Assembly (NCBI RefSeq): GCF_028994775.1
Contig: NZ_JAJQMN010000009.1
Location: 1-64,000 of the forward strand
Length of the DNA: 64,000 nt
Reading direction: 5' to 3'
From: Promicromonospora iranensis
GTDB lineage: Bacteria > Actinomycetota > Actinomycetes > Actinomycetales > Cellulomonadaceae
How positions within the stretch are numbered: the stretch's first letter is position 1; every line of letters starts with the position of its first letter. A model generated the notes under the pieces. The model was not told where the DNA came from. It saw only the letters and a list, made by a program, of their open reading frames with translations, and made no database searches. The position numbers and the translations under genes are program-made. Of the stretch, positions 1-8,583 are shown piece after piece.

Positions 1-906
1 CTGGAAGTCCACATGGACGGCTGCGCCGAATGCACCCGGGCATTCATCGACGTGCGCGAGGTGTCCTGGATGCTGCGCGACCTCGGCCAACACCTCATCG
101 CCGGAGGCTGGGCCACCGGCACCGCCGTGGGCTCGGGCGCCCTCGCCGCAGGAGCCGCGGGCTCCACAGGCGCACGCCCGCGCTCGTTCGGCAAGAAGGA
201 GACCGCCGTCGCCGCCGGAGTGCTCGCCGTGCTGGCAGTCGGCAGCGGAGCGGCTGCTCTGATCGCCCATCAGAACGACCAGCCACCCGTCCAGGCCATC
301 GAGGAGGCCGGAGCGGCCGCCGGTGGCGGTGCGGGAAGCGGTGACGGCGCGGGTGGTGGTGACGGCGCGGGTGGCGGTGGGGACGCCCCGAGCTCGCCGG
401 AGGACGCCACGCAGGAGCGACCGCCGTCGATCCCGCCCGCCGACCCGCAGCCGCGCCCCGCCACCACCCCCAAGGAAGACGCCGCACCGACGCCGGTGAC
501 GGCACCCGAGCAGGAGGTGGTCGACCCTGCGCCGGCACCGGAGCCGAGACCGGAGCGCGAGGACCGCCCACCGGCGTCCGACCCTGGTCCCGGCCCGGCC
601 CCTGACCCGGGCCCGGTCCCCGGTGGTGGTGGCACGGACGAACCCGATCCGGAGCCTCCGACCGACCCCGCGCCCGAGCCCGAAGAACCTGTCGAGCCGC
701 CGACCCTCCCCGAGCCGGAAGTTCCGACGACACCCGGAGTCGGCACGGCGCTGGCCGACCTGCTCGACAGCCTGGGCCTCTCCGACCTGCCCGGCATCGA
801 TCTCGCGACGACCACGCTGGACGAGATCTGGTCCCTGCTGTTCGGCACGGTCACCGGCAACGCCGGACAGGCCGTCGGCGACGTTCGAACAGCGGCCGGG
901 GACTGA
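1..906 (+). CDS. Membrane protein with anti-sigma-type zinc finger, 5' end outside window
   Basis: The frame is open from base 1, so the N-terminus lies outside the window. The first residues carry the end of a zf-HC2-like finger (H-M-D-G-C-A-E-C, an HxxxCxxC pattern) followed by TRAFIDVRE, almost identical to the same region of the complete gene at 1106. One membrane helix lies at about residues 68-90 of the fragment. It is followed by about 150 residues rich in Pro, Glu, Asp and Gly, probably outside the cell, and a short structured C-terminus containing LADLLDSLGLSDLPG. By analogy with its neighbour the missing part is probably a sigma-type helix-turn-helix. The role is inferred: membrane-anchored transcription regulation. 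Confidence 0.75.
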   Translation: MEVHMDGCAECTRAFIDVREVSWMLRDLGQHLIAGGWATGTAVGSGALAAGAAGSTGARPRSFGKKETAVAAGVLAVLAVGSGAAALIAHQNDQPPVQAIEEAGAAAGGGAGSGDGAGGGDGAGGGGDAPSSPEDATQERPPSIPPADPQPRPATTPKEDAAPTPVTAPEQEVVDPAPAPEPRPEREDRPPASDPGPGPAPDPGPVPGGGGTDEPDPEPPTDPAPEPEEPVEPPTLPEPEVPTTPGVGTALADLLDSLGLSDLPGIDLATTTLDEIWSLLFGTVTGNAGQAVGDVRTAAGD

Positions 907-910
907 TGAC

Positions 911-938
911 GGTGCGGGCTCGCTACCTGGCCCGCACC
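911..938 (+). terminator. Hairpin after first gene
   Basis: GGTGCGGGC and GCCCGCACC form a perfect 9-bp stem with a 10-base loop, five bases after the stop codon. No clear T-run follows, as is common in GC-rich actinobacteria. The rest of the gap to 1105 shows nothing else. Confidence 0.5.
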
Positions 939-1105
939 TCCGCACTGCTGTGCGAACGCACAGCGCTGCTGGGCGACGGCCCAAGATCGTCCGCCGAGCC
1001 CGTCCGCGTCTTCCCTGCGCCCGCGTTCTTTGCGAGCATGCACGCCCGAGGTCTTGTGCAACGTGAGGTCACGCGGCGCCCTGCCGTGTGCAGGAGGGGG
1101 GCGGC

Positions 1106-2557
1106 ATGACCGTCACCAGCGCGGACCTCAGCCAGTGGGCGGCACACCGTCGTGCGGTCGTGCTCATGGTCTCCCGGCGCGTGCCCGGCATCGATCCCGA
1201 GCTGGCCGCCAGCCGCGGCCTGGAGCTGTTGTGCGTCGAGCTCATCAAGTACGGCGGAGTATCCGACCCTGTCGCGTTCTGGAGCGCCGCCGCGCTGGAC
1301 GCAGCCCAGGCGATGGCGCACGAAGACCCCCTGCCCGTCGACCAGGCAGCGCAGGCCGAGGCCATCACCGCACCGGTCCGGCGCGCTCTGGACTTCGAGG
1401 TACTGACCACGGCGATGGAGCGGCTGCCCGCCGGAGACCAGCAGCTCCTGTGGGACCACCATGTCGCGTCCCGCCCGGTCGCCGCGATCGCCGACGAGAT
1501 CGGGGTGCTGCCCTACGCCGCCAAGCGGCGGCTACGCCGCGCCGAGAACCGGCTCGCGAGCAGCTTCGCCGAGACGCACGTGGACTCGGCGGACAACGTC
1601 GAGTGCGAGTCCACCCGAGCCTCGATGCACGACTTCGTGCGGAACCGCCTCCTGCCGGGCCGTCGGCAGAAGGTCGAGGACCACATGGTTCAGTGCTCGG
1701 GCTGCACCAGGGCGTTCGTCGACGTGCGGGAGTCGTACTGGATGCTGCGTGCGGCTGCGCCGGTCCTCCTGCTGGGCGCCGCTACCGCGGCGCAGACGAG
1801 CACGGTGGTGGCCGCCGCCGGTGCGGGCCTGACCGGCGCCGGGATCGGTGGCGGGCTCGCCACCCTGGGCACCCGCGTCGTCCTGACCGTCCGCAGCGCA
1901 CTGACCGATCCGGTCAGCCTGACGGCGACGGTTGCGGGCGGCCTGTTCATCACGACCGCCGTCACGACGGGCGTGGCAGGTGGAGCGGGAGCCGTACCGA
2001 CGCTCCCCGAGACCGGGATCGTCTCCGTCTCCACACCGGACGTCGCGAAGGCCGCGGTCCGGGGCGCCTCGCCGGCCTCCCGGGCGGAGGACCCCGCGAA
2101 CCTTCCCGAGCCGACAAGGTCCATCCCAGCGGGCCAGGCGCAGAGCGGCGGCATACCGCCCGGACTGGCAAAGAAGGGCGGCTTACCGCCGGGCCTGGCG
2201 AAGGACGACGTACCCCCCGGTCTCGCGAAGGACGAGCTACCGCCCGGCCAGTCGGACAGCACCGGCGGCCAGGGCCAGCCCGACGCACCGGGGACCGCCA
2301 CACCTGGTGGTGGCGGCAGCGGTGCCGACAAGACCCCGCCCGGCCTCGCGAAACAGGACAAGACCCCACCGGGCCAGGCCAAGAAGGACGGGACGCCGCC
2401 CGGCCGGGCCGCGAAGGACGAGTCTCCGCCGGGCCAGGCGAAACAAGACAAGATCCCGCCCGGGCAGGCCACGAAGGACGGGAGCTCGTCCGGGGCGTCC
2501 GACCCGGCCTCAGGCCCTCCCGGTCACTCCCGTTCCAGGAGCACGAGCACCTCGTAG
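1106..2557 (+). CDS. Sigma-70-like HTH / zinc finger / membrane fusion with PPG-x-A-K repeats
   Basis: About 483 residues. ATG 1106 is chosen because AGGAGG (1092-1097) sits 8 bases upstream; GTG 1088 is a weaker alternative. Residues about 1-95 look like a degenerate sigma region 2. Residues about 99-155 look like sigma region 4 with a helix-turn-helix (LPAGDQQLL, AIADEIGV). Residues about 167-200 form a zf-HC2 finger (Cys, then HMVQCSGC), normally found in anti-sigma factors. Two hydrophobic stretches follow at about 213-235 and 275-295, then a tail with nine PPG units (IPPGLAKKGG, LPPGLAKDD, TPPGQAKKDG). It looks like a sigma factor and its membrane anchor in one chain. Whether it still binds DNA or polymerase is unknown. 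The 3' end overlaps rlmC by 34 bases, tail to tail. Confidence 0.8.
   Translation: MTVTSADLSQWAAHRRAVVLMVSRRVPGIDPELAASRGLELLCVELIKYGGVSDPVAFWSAAALDAAQAMAHEDPLPVDQAAQAEAITAPVRRALDFEVLTTAMERLPAGDQQLLWDHHVASRPVAAIADEIGVLPYAAKRRLRRAENRLASSFAETHVDSADNVECESTRASMHDFVRNRLLPGRRQKVEDHMVQCSGCTRAFVDVRESYWMLRAAAPVLLLGAATAAQTSTVVAAAGAGLTGAGIGGGLATLGTRVVLTVRSALTDPVSLTATVAGGLFITTAVTTGVAGGAGAVPTLPETGIVSVSTPDVAKAAVRGASPASRAEDPANLPEPTRSIPAGQAQSGGIPPGLAKKGGLPPGLAKDDVPPGLAKDELPPGQSDSTGGQGQPDAPGTATPGGGGSGADKTPPGLAKQDKTPPGQAKKDGTPPGRAAKDESPPGQAKQDKIPPGQATKDGSSSGASDPASGPPGHSRSRSTSTS
2143..2487 (+). repeat. Coding repeats for PPG-x-A-K units
   Basis: Two blocks of degenerate units of about 9-12 residues: four in 2150-2255 and five in 2332-2480, separated by a Gly/Ser/Pro-rich spacer. 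The core is [ILVTS]PPG[LQR]AKxD. The units vary in DNA sequence, so the protein motif is kept rather than freshly copied. Confidence 0.8.
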
Positions 2558-3822
2558 TGCGCGGTCTGGGGGAACATGTCGAGCAGGCGCGCCCGCACGG
2601 GACGCAGCGACGGCATCGCGGCGAGGTCCTTGGCGAGCGTCGTCGCGTTGCAGCTCGAGTACAGGACGTGCTGGATCCCCGACGTCTCCAGCCATCGCGC
2701 GAGGTCCGCGCCGATGCCTCGCCGCGGCGGGTTCACGATCACCATCTCGGGCAGCGGGGCATCCGGCCCGACCGCGAACGCCGTCGCGTCACCCGCGGCG
2801 AACGTGACGTCACGGAAGCGTTCGGCTCCCGCGCCGTCGCGCAGCTTCGCCACGGTGCCCGACGCCGCCGCCACCGCCTCCGCGCTGATCTCGATGCCGG
2901 TGACGGCGCGGCCCGGCGCGGCGCAGTGCAGCGCGAACCCGCCCACCCCGCAGTACAGGTCCCAGAGGCTGCTCGGTCCCACCTCGTCCACCCAGTCGCG
3001 GGCCTGCCGGTAGAGCTCGGCGGCGACCGCGGTGTTGGTCTGGAAGAAGCTCTGCGGGCGCAGGTCGAGCGTGATGTCGTCGATCCGCATCGGCAGGGTG
3101 GTGCGCTCGGTGAGCGGGATCTCAAGGTCGCCCTCGAGCACCGCGGCGTGCAGCGGCTGGATGTTCGCCGAAGCGACCGCCAGGGCGGGAAGCTCTTCCT
3201 TCAGCACGGGCAGGTGCTTCCGGATCCGCGCTATGGCCTCCTGGGAGCGCAGCACGAACCGCACCATGAGCTCGCCGTCGGGCGACAGGGTGACCAGCAG
3301 GTACTTGAGCTCGCCGCGCTGCTGCGCACGCTTGCCCCGGCCGGAGACCTGGTAGGGCTCCAGGCCGGCCCGGGTGACGAACGCCGCGAGGGGCCCGAAA
3401 GCCGCCTGGAGCGCGTCAGGGTAGAGCCCGCAGTCCGTCAGGTCGACCCCCCGGCCGGTGCCGTCCAGGATGCCGAGCACCGGCTCGGCGACTGTGCCGC
3501 TGACCACCATCTTCGCCTTGTTCCGGAAGCCTGACTCCGCGCTCTTGACGGCAGGGAGCCAGGTCAGGCCCGAGCCGGCCGGCTCGGTGGTCGAGCCGGT
3601 GGCCGCATAGGTCGACCCGGGCGGCTCCGAGGCCGAGGCCGTCGGGGCGGTCAGGACCGGAGCGAGAAGTGCGGCGACATGCCGCTCCTTGTCGAGCACC
3701 TGGTTGGGGTAGTCGACCTCCAGGAGGGTGCAGGAGTGGCAGCGGCTCGCGTCGTAGTGGGGGCACTGCACCCCACCAGTATCAGCCACCGCACTGCCCG
3801 AACGCGATGACGACCTGGTCAC
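2524..3822 (-). CDS. rlmC: 23S rRNA (uracil-C5)-methyltransferase RlmC
   Basis: SAM-dependent m5U methyltransferase of the TrmA/RlmC/RlmD family, probably acting on 23S rRNA. The N-terminal iron-sulfur site is QCPHYDASRCHSC (about residues 19-31), which matches RlmC rather than RlmD, with a further Cys in TDCGLYP. SAM-binding motifs DLYCGVGGFALHC and GIEISAEAV follow, then VNPPRRG and the catalytic cysteine in YSSCNATT. The GTG start at 3822 overlaps the stop of the upstream carboxypeptidase (GTGA), suggesting translational coupling. An internal GTG at VADTGG would give a shorter, more typical N-terminus. The length of 432 is longer than the usual 375-390. Confidence 0.9.
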   Translation of the reverse strand: MTRSSSRSGSAVADTGGVQCPHYDASRCHSCTLLEVDYPNQVLDKERHVAALLAPVLTAPTASASEPPGSTYAATGSTTEPAGSGLTWLPAVKSAESGFRNKAKMVVSGTVAEPVLGILDGTGRGVDLTDCGLYPDALQAAFGPLAAFVTRAGLEPYQVSGRGKRAQQRGELKYLLVTLSPDGELMVRFVLRSQEAIARIRKHLPVLKEELPALAVASANIQPLHAAVLEGDLEIPLTERTTLPMRIDDITLDLRPQSFFQTNTAVAAELYRQARDWVDEVGPSSLWDLYCGVGGFALHCAAPGRAVTGIEISAEAVAAASGTVAKLRDGAGAERFRDVTFAAGDATAFAVGPDAPLPEMVIVNPPRRGIGADLARWLETSGIQHVLYSSCNATTLAKDLAAMPSLRPVRARLLDMFPQTAHYEVLVLLERE

Positions 3823-5198
3823 TCTCCGTCAGAGGGGGAACCCTCGTACTCGAAGTGCCACGGCTCCTCGCGACCGCCACCCGCCCGCGCCCACTCCGGG
3901 TGGTGCCAGCCGGCCTTGGGCCCGTTGGCGGCGAGCCACTCGAACTCGGGCCGGCCGAACCGGAAGCCCTCGTCCACAGGCACGTCCACCGCCAGTGCCC
4001 AGCCGTGGTTCGACGTGCCCGGCGCGGCCACCTGGCCGCTGCCGAACTCGTCGAGCGCCTGAAGCTGCCAGTCGTAGGGGCGGTAGCCGTACTCCACCCG
4101 CAGCGGCTTGCCGAACTTCGCCTCGAACTGCACCCCGAGCTTCTTCCATGCCTCGGCCGCGTCGCACCGCAGGTACTGGTCCTGCCCCTCGGGCCCGACC
4201 CCTACCTTGCAGAGGGCGTCCAGCTCGAGCCGGCCGTTGGAGCCGTCGGCCACCGTCGCGCGCGCTTCCCACGCCGCCGTCTCGATCGCCGCCCGCGCCG
4301 CCTCACGTCGCTGGCCGATCGCCTCGACCGAACGGAGGTCGTTCATCTTCGCCGCGGCCGCGAGCGCCGCCTGGCCCTCGGCGCGATGGGTGTCGAGAGC
4401 CTTGCGGACGGCGGCGGGAGCGCCGGCGTCGGCGGTCCAGCTCAGGGTGTACTCGGAGTCGCGCACGGAGATCTTGAGCTGGGCGGTGACCGACGTCAGC
4501 CGCGCCTTCGCGGTCTTGAGCTGGGCGGCTGCCTTCTGCGCCTGTGCTGCTGCCGTGGCGGCCTCGGCCTGTGCGTCCTTGCGCTTCTGCTGCCACTGCT
4601 GGTGCGAGGCCCGTACGTCCTCTGTGGCCGCGACAAGGGCCGTCGACGTGGTGCGCATGGTGATCGCCCACTCGGTCGCCCGCGCTTCCAGTGCGTCGAC
4701 GTCGTCGGTCGCGTCGAGCCCGGGCGTGCCGGCCTCGGGGACCGACGGCGGCTGTATCGCGCCGAGCTTCTTGGCCGAGGCGACGTGCTCGGCCAGGTCG
4801 GTGCGGACGGCGGCGTCGACCACCTTGCCCTCGGAGGCCGCGAGGGCCTGTTCCGCTGCCGCGATCTGCTCGGCCAGGCTCTCCTGGGCGGTGCGCCCCT
4901 CGTCCACGGCCTGCACGACGTCGGCACGGGCGTCGGCCAGCTGCTCCTGCTCGCGCTGGTTGCCGACATGGACCAGCGCGAACACGATGCTGCCGACGAG
5001 CGCGACCGCCGCGGCGACCAGGAAGACCACCAGCGGTCGCATCGAACCGCCGTCCGACTGGATGCCCACCCGGGGTGCCGCGTTCAGCGGCCACGCGTCG
5101 TACGTCGACTCGGCAGTGCCGGCCGGCGGGCTCTGCGTGTCCGCGTCGGGTTCGAGTGGTGGTCCAGCAGGTGCGGGCGGGTCCGCGTTGAGGGGCAT
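3819..5198 (-). CDS. Membrane-anchored D-alanyl-D-alanine carboxypeptidase, M15B/VanY type
   Basis: 459 residues. A Pro-rich cytoplasmic head is followed by one membrane helix (about 53-77), a long Ala/Gln/Lys-rich coiled coil (about 80-210), a middle region, and a C-terminal VanY-type domain. The zinc-peptidase signature is visible as TSNHGWALAVDV (SxHxxGxxxD) near residue 396 and PWHFEY near residue 444. It should trim terminal D-Ala from peptidoglycan stem peptides outside the membrane, with the coiled coil as a spacer. It is upstream of and coupled to rlmC by a 4-base overlap, although the two functions look unrelated. Confidence 0.88.
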   Translation of the reverse strand: MPLNADPPAPAGPPLEPDADTQSPPAGTAESTYDAWPLNAAPRVGIQSDGGSMRPLVVFLVAAAVALVGSIVFALVHVGNQREQEQLADARADVVQAVDEGRTAQESLAEQIAAAEQALAASEGKVVDAAVRTDLAEHVASAKKLGAIQPPSVPEAGTPGLDATDDVDALEARATEWAITMRTTSTALVAATEDVRASHQQWQQKRKDAQAEAATAAAQAQKAAAQLKTAKARLTSVTAQLKISVRDSEYTLSWTADAGAPAAVRKALDTHRAEGQAALAAAAKMNDLRSVEAIGQRREAARAAIETAAWEARATVADGSNGRLELDALCKVGVGPEGQDQYLRCDAAEAWKKLGVQFEAKFGKPLRVEYGYRPYDWQLQALDEFGSGQVAAPGTSNHGWALAVDVPVDEGFRFGRPEFEWLAANGPKAGWHHPEWARAGGGREEPWHFEYEGSPSDGE

Positions 5199-5231
5199 GG
5201 CCCGAAGTTTGGCGAATCCGGAGCCCGGGCG

Positions 5232-5852
5232 CTAGTTGCCCGCCCGTTCCGCGAGGTTCTTGAGCTTGTCGAGGTAGACGGCAGCCTCGCCCGCCTGCCA
5301 GTCCGGGATGTTGGTGTTGCCGGCGACGAGACCCACGGACTTGTCCGTGAGCTCACGCAAGATGTCGGCGTGCCCGGCGTGCCGGGCGTTCTCGTTGGTC
5401 ACGTGAACGATGATCTGGAAGAGCGTGACCTCACGGTCCCCCCACCACGGCACGCGACCCACGGTGTCGAGGGGCAGCAGGTCGATGGTCTCGTCGCAGA
5501 ACACCCCGGCCCTGCGGTAGAGGTCCGCCACCGAGGCGATCGACTCGTTCGCTGTCGCGTACCAGTCCGCCTGGGGGTCCTCGTCCAGCGTCTGGTCGGA
5601 CACGAGCTCCTCCAGGTCGGGCCACTCCCGGCCGAAGCTGGTGCCGAGGTAGCCGATCTCGGTGTTGGCGCAGTGCTTCACCAGGCCGAGCAGGTTGTTG
5701 CCGGAGGGCACCAGGGGCCAGCGGGCCTGCTTCTCCGTGAGGCCCTCCAGCTTCCACAGGAGGGCCTCACGGGACTCGTTCAGGTACTTCTTCAGGATCT
5801 GCTTCTGTGCCGGCTCACCCGAACCGGTGGTGCCGTCAGTCGTCTGTGCCAT
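5232..5852 (-). CDS. DinB / DUF664 family protein
   Basis: 206 residues from ATG 5852 (MAQTTDGT). It is a four-helix-bundle DinB/DUF664 protein: LLGLVKHCANTEIGYLG supplies the first metal-ligand histidine, and HVTNENARHAGHAD supplies the C-terminal H-x3-H pair. The family binds a divalent metal and includes thiol-dependent transferases; the substrate is unknown. There is no ribosome binding site, and a promoter-like pair lies just upstream (5857-5885), so the message may be nearly leaderless. Longer frames from upstream codons run through DUF2306 and are rejected. Confidence 0.85.
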   Translation of the reverse strand: MAQTTDGTTGSGEPAQKQILKKYLNESREALLWKLEGLTEKQARWPLVPSGNNLLGLVKHCANTEIGYLGTSFGREWPDLEELVSDQTLDEDPQADWYATANESIASVADLYRRAGVFCDETIDLLPLDTVGRVPWWGDREVTLFQIIVHVTNENARHAGHADILRELTDKSVGLVAGNTNIPDWQAGEAAVYLDKLKNLAERAGN

Positions 5853-5856
5853 GGGG

Positions 5857-5885
5857 ACAGTGTGTCGCGCACCACCGACATTCAA
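5857..5885 (-). promoter_or_regulatory. Candidate promoter of dinB-like gene
   Basis: On the minus strand TTGAAT (5885-5880) and CACTGT (5862-5857) are 17 bases apart, and the -10-like box ends 4 bases before the ATG. The -35 overlaps the last codons of the upstream DUF2306 gene. Confidence 0.35.
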
Positions 5886-6613
5886 CGACTTCTTTGCACC
5901 CGGGCCCGCTTGTTCGGCTTGCGGTGCAGCCACCACTCGGCGAACAGCAGATTTCCGACCCACGACACCCACGCAGAGGTGATCGCAACGTCCTTGACCG
6001 CCGGGTGCTCGACACCGATGCTCGGGTCGGTCAGCGACTCCGGCACGAAGATCGCCAGGAGCACGGGGATCCAGAATCGGTTGGCCACGATCGAGAACGC
6101 CAGCGCGGTGCTCCGGACCATCCATTCCCGGTGGTCACCGAAGCGCCGCTGCCGCACCGCACGGAAGCCGAGCAGGGTGCAGGCCAGGAACAGCACGCCG
6201 AGCAGCGTGTTCGCCACCTGCTGGCCCAGCCCCGCACTGGGGAACTGCGCGACCACCAGCGCGGCGACGCCTGTCACGAGCGCCGTGGCCACGTAGACGC
6301 GGCCGCTCCACCGGTGCACCCGCGGGTGGTGCGCACGCAGCCACGGCCAGAGCTGCAGCACGGCGGCAGCGAGCATGATCGACCCGGTGAAGATGTGGGT
6401 CACCAGGGCGGGGTAGAACACCGCACCGCGGTCCGTGGGGACCAGGGACTGGGTCGGGTCCAGGCCCACGTAGCGGGGCAGGGACGTCGCGAGGAAGATC
6501 GCCGTGATGATCGCCAGCGGCGCGATCCAGGGGCGGCGCCACCAGCGAACCCGCGGGGCCGGCCCGGCCGGTGAGGCAGGAGTCGAGGTGCTGGTCGTCG
6601 TGTCGGTTGCCAT
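5882..6613 (-). CDS. DUF2306 family membrane protein
   Basis: 243 residues with a short Thr/Ser/Pro-rich N-tail and six to seven predicted helices. HHPRVHRWSGRVYV is the conserved DUF2306 signature and GDHREWMVRS a second conserved block; the histidines could bind haem or metal, but function is unassigned. It starts at ATG 6613 and ends 29 bases before the dinB-like start. The gap to the ABC permease (6614-6682) contains short tandem GGTCGGAA and GACGGCCG copies around 6634-6672. Confidence 0.85.
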   Translation of the reverse strand: MATDTTTSTSTPASPAGPAPRVRWWRRPWIAPLAIITAIFLATSLPRYVGLDPTQSLVPTDRGAVFYPALVTHIFTGSIMLAAAVLQLWPWLRAHHPRVHRWSGRVYVATALVTGVAALVVAQFPSAGLGQQVANTLLGVLFLACTLLGFRAVRQRRFGDHREWMVRSTALAFSIVANRFWIPVLLAIFVPESLTDPSIGVEHPAVKDVAITSAWVSWVGNLLFAEWWLHRKPNKRARVQRSR

Positions 6614-6682
6614 GACTTGCCTGCTTTCGTCAGGTCGGAAGGTCGGAAGGTCTGACGGCCGGACGGCCGGGAGTGCGCGGCG

Positions 6683-7446
6683 TCAGCGCCGTGCACGGAA
6701 CGCCAGGCCTGCCGCCACCGCGAAGACCAGCCCGAGCCCGAGGCACCACCCGACGGCGAGCACCGCGACGCCGACCGGGTCCGCAGCCGTCGGCACGCCG
6801 CCCGAGAGCAGGCTGCGCACCGTCTCGATCACCGGTGTCACGGGCTGGTGCTCCGCGAAGCCGCGCAACCAGGACGGCAGCGTGTCGACCGGCACGAAGG
6901 CGCTCGACACGTAGGGCAGGAACATCACGAAGAACGTGAAGCCCCCGGCGGCGTCGGGTGACCGGACCAGCACACCCACGAGGGCGGCGAGCCACGTGAT
7001 CCAGCCGACGAAGAGCAGGATCATGCCGACCGCGGCGAGCCACTCCAGCACGGACGCCTCGGGCCGGAACCCGATGGCCATCGACACGCCGAACACGATC
7101 GCGGTGGTGGCCAGGTTCTTCACGAGGCTCGCGACCACGTGGCCCGACAGGACGGTCCAGGCGGTCATGGGCATCGACCTGAGCCGGTCGACCATGCCGC
7201 TCGACATGTCGTGCTCCACCGCCAGCGCCGTGTTCGCCGCCCCGAACCCGGCCGCCAGCAGGATCACGCCCGGCGTCACGTAGTTGATGTAGTCGGTGCC
7301 GATGTCGACGGCGCCGCCGAAGACCAGCACGAACATCAGCAGGATGACCACCGGCAGCACCACCGCCGTGATCATGGCGTCGAGGTCCCGCGAGACGAGG
7401 CGCAGGCTGCGTGCGGCCATCGTCGAGACGTCGCTCAGCAGGTACG

Positions 7447-7450
<4 letters not shown>
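6683..7450 (-). CDS. ABC-2 type transporter permease (DrrB-like)
   Basis: 255 residues, start MTYLLSDV at 7450, overlapping the ATPase stop by 4 bases (ATGA). It has six predicted helices and the DrrB/ABC-2 pattern: an N-terminal helix with VVLPVVILLMFVLVFGG, the central LRSMPM loop, and SAFVPVDTLPSWLRGFAEHQPVTPV before the last helices. It should form the membrane half of an exporter with the ATPase encoded just upstream. Drug or lipid export is inferred from the family and from the divergent TetR. Confidence 0.9.
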
Positions 7451-8415
<965 letters not shown>

Positions 8416-8445
8416 GGTCTCTCCCTCTTCCTCGGGTCGTGGCGT

Positions 8446-8489
8446 TACTGTTTACGCTCTACGCGTTTTAGTGTGGGGCGTAAACAGTA
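8446..8489. promoter_or_regulatory. Divergent operator for TetR / ABC exporter
   Basis: TACTGTTTACGC (8446-8457) and GCGTAAACAGTA (8478-8489) are perfect 12-base inverted arms separated by 20 bases. They lie 31 bases upstream of the exporter start and about 95 upstream of the TetR start. A TetR dimer or pair of dimers is the obvious binder. Confidence 0.75.
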
Positions 8490-8536
8490 TGTGGTCAAGA
8501 GAGTTTCGGGAGCCGAGCGGGACAGGAGCCGCCGAG

Positions 8537-8574
8537 CAGGGCAGGACGAACAGGGCAGGACGAACAGGGCAGGA
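8537..8574 (+). repeat. 14-base tandem repeat in tetR leader
   Basis: CAGGGCAGGACGAA occurs twice in direct tandem, followed by a third copy of its first 10 bases, ending 9 bases before the TetR start codon. The last partial copy supplies the only AGGA that could serve as ribosome binding site. Confidence 0.85.
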
Positions 8575-8583
8575 TGGGAACCG

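Noticed and set aside
2143-2487. PPG-rich repeats considered as collagen-like
   Set aside because: Collagen needs continuous G-x-y triplets; here PPG occurs once per 9-12 residues.
6634-6672. Short GGTCGGAA and GACGGCCG tandem copies as a binding site
   Set aside because: Too short and GC-biased to separate from chance.
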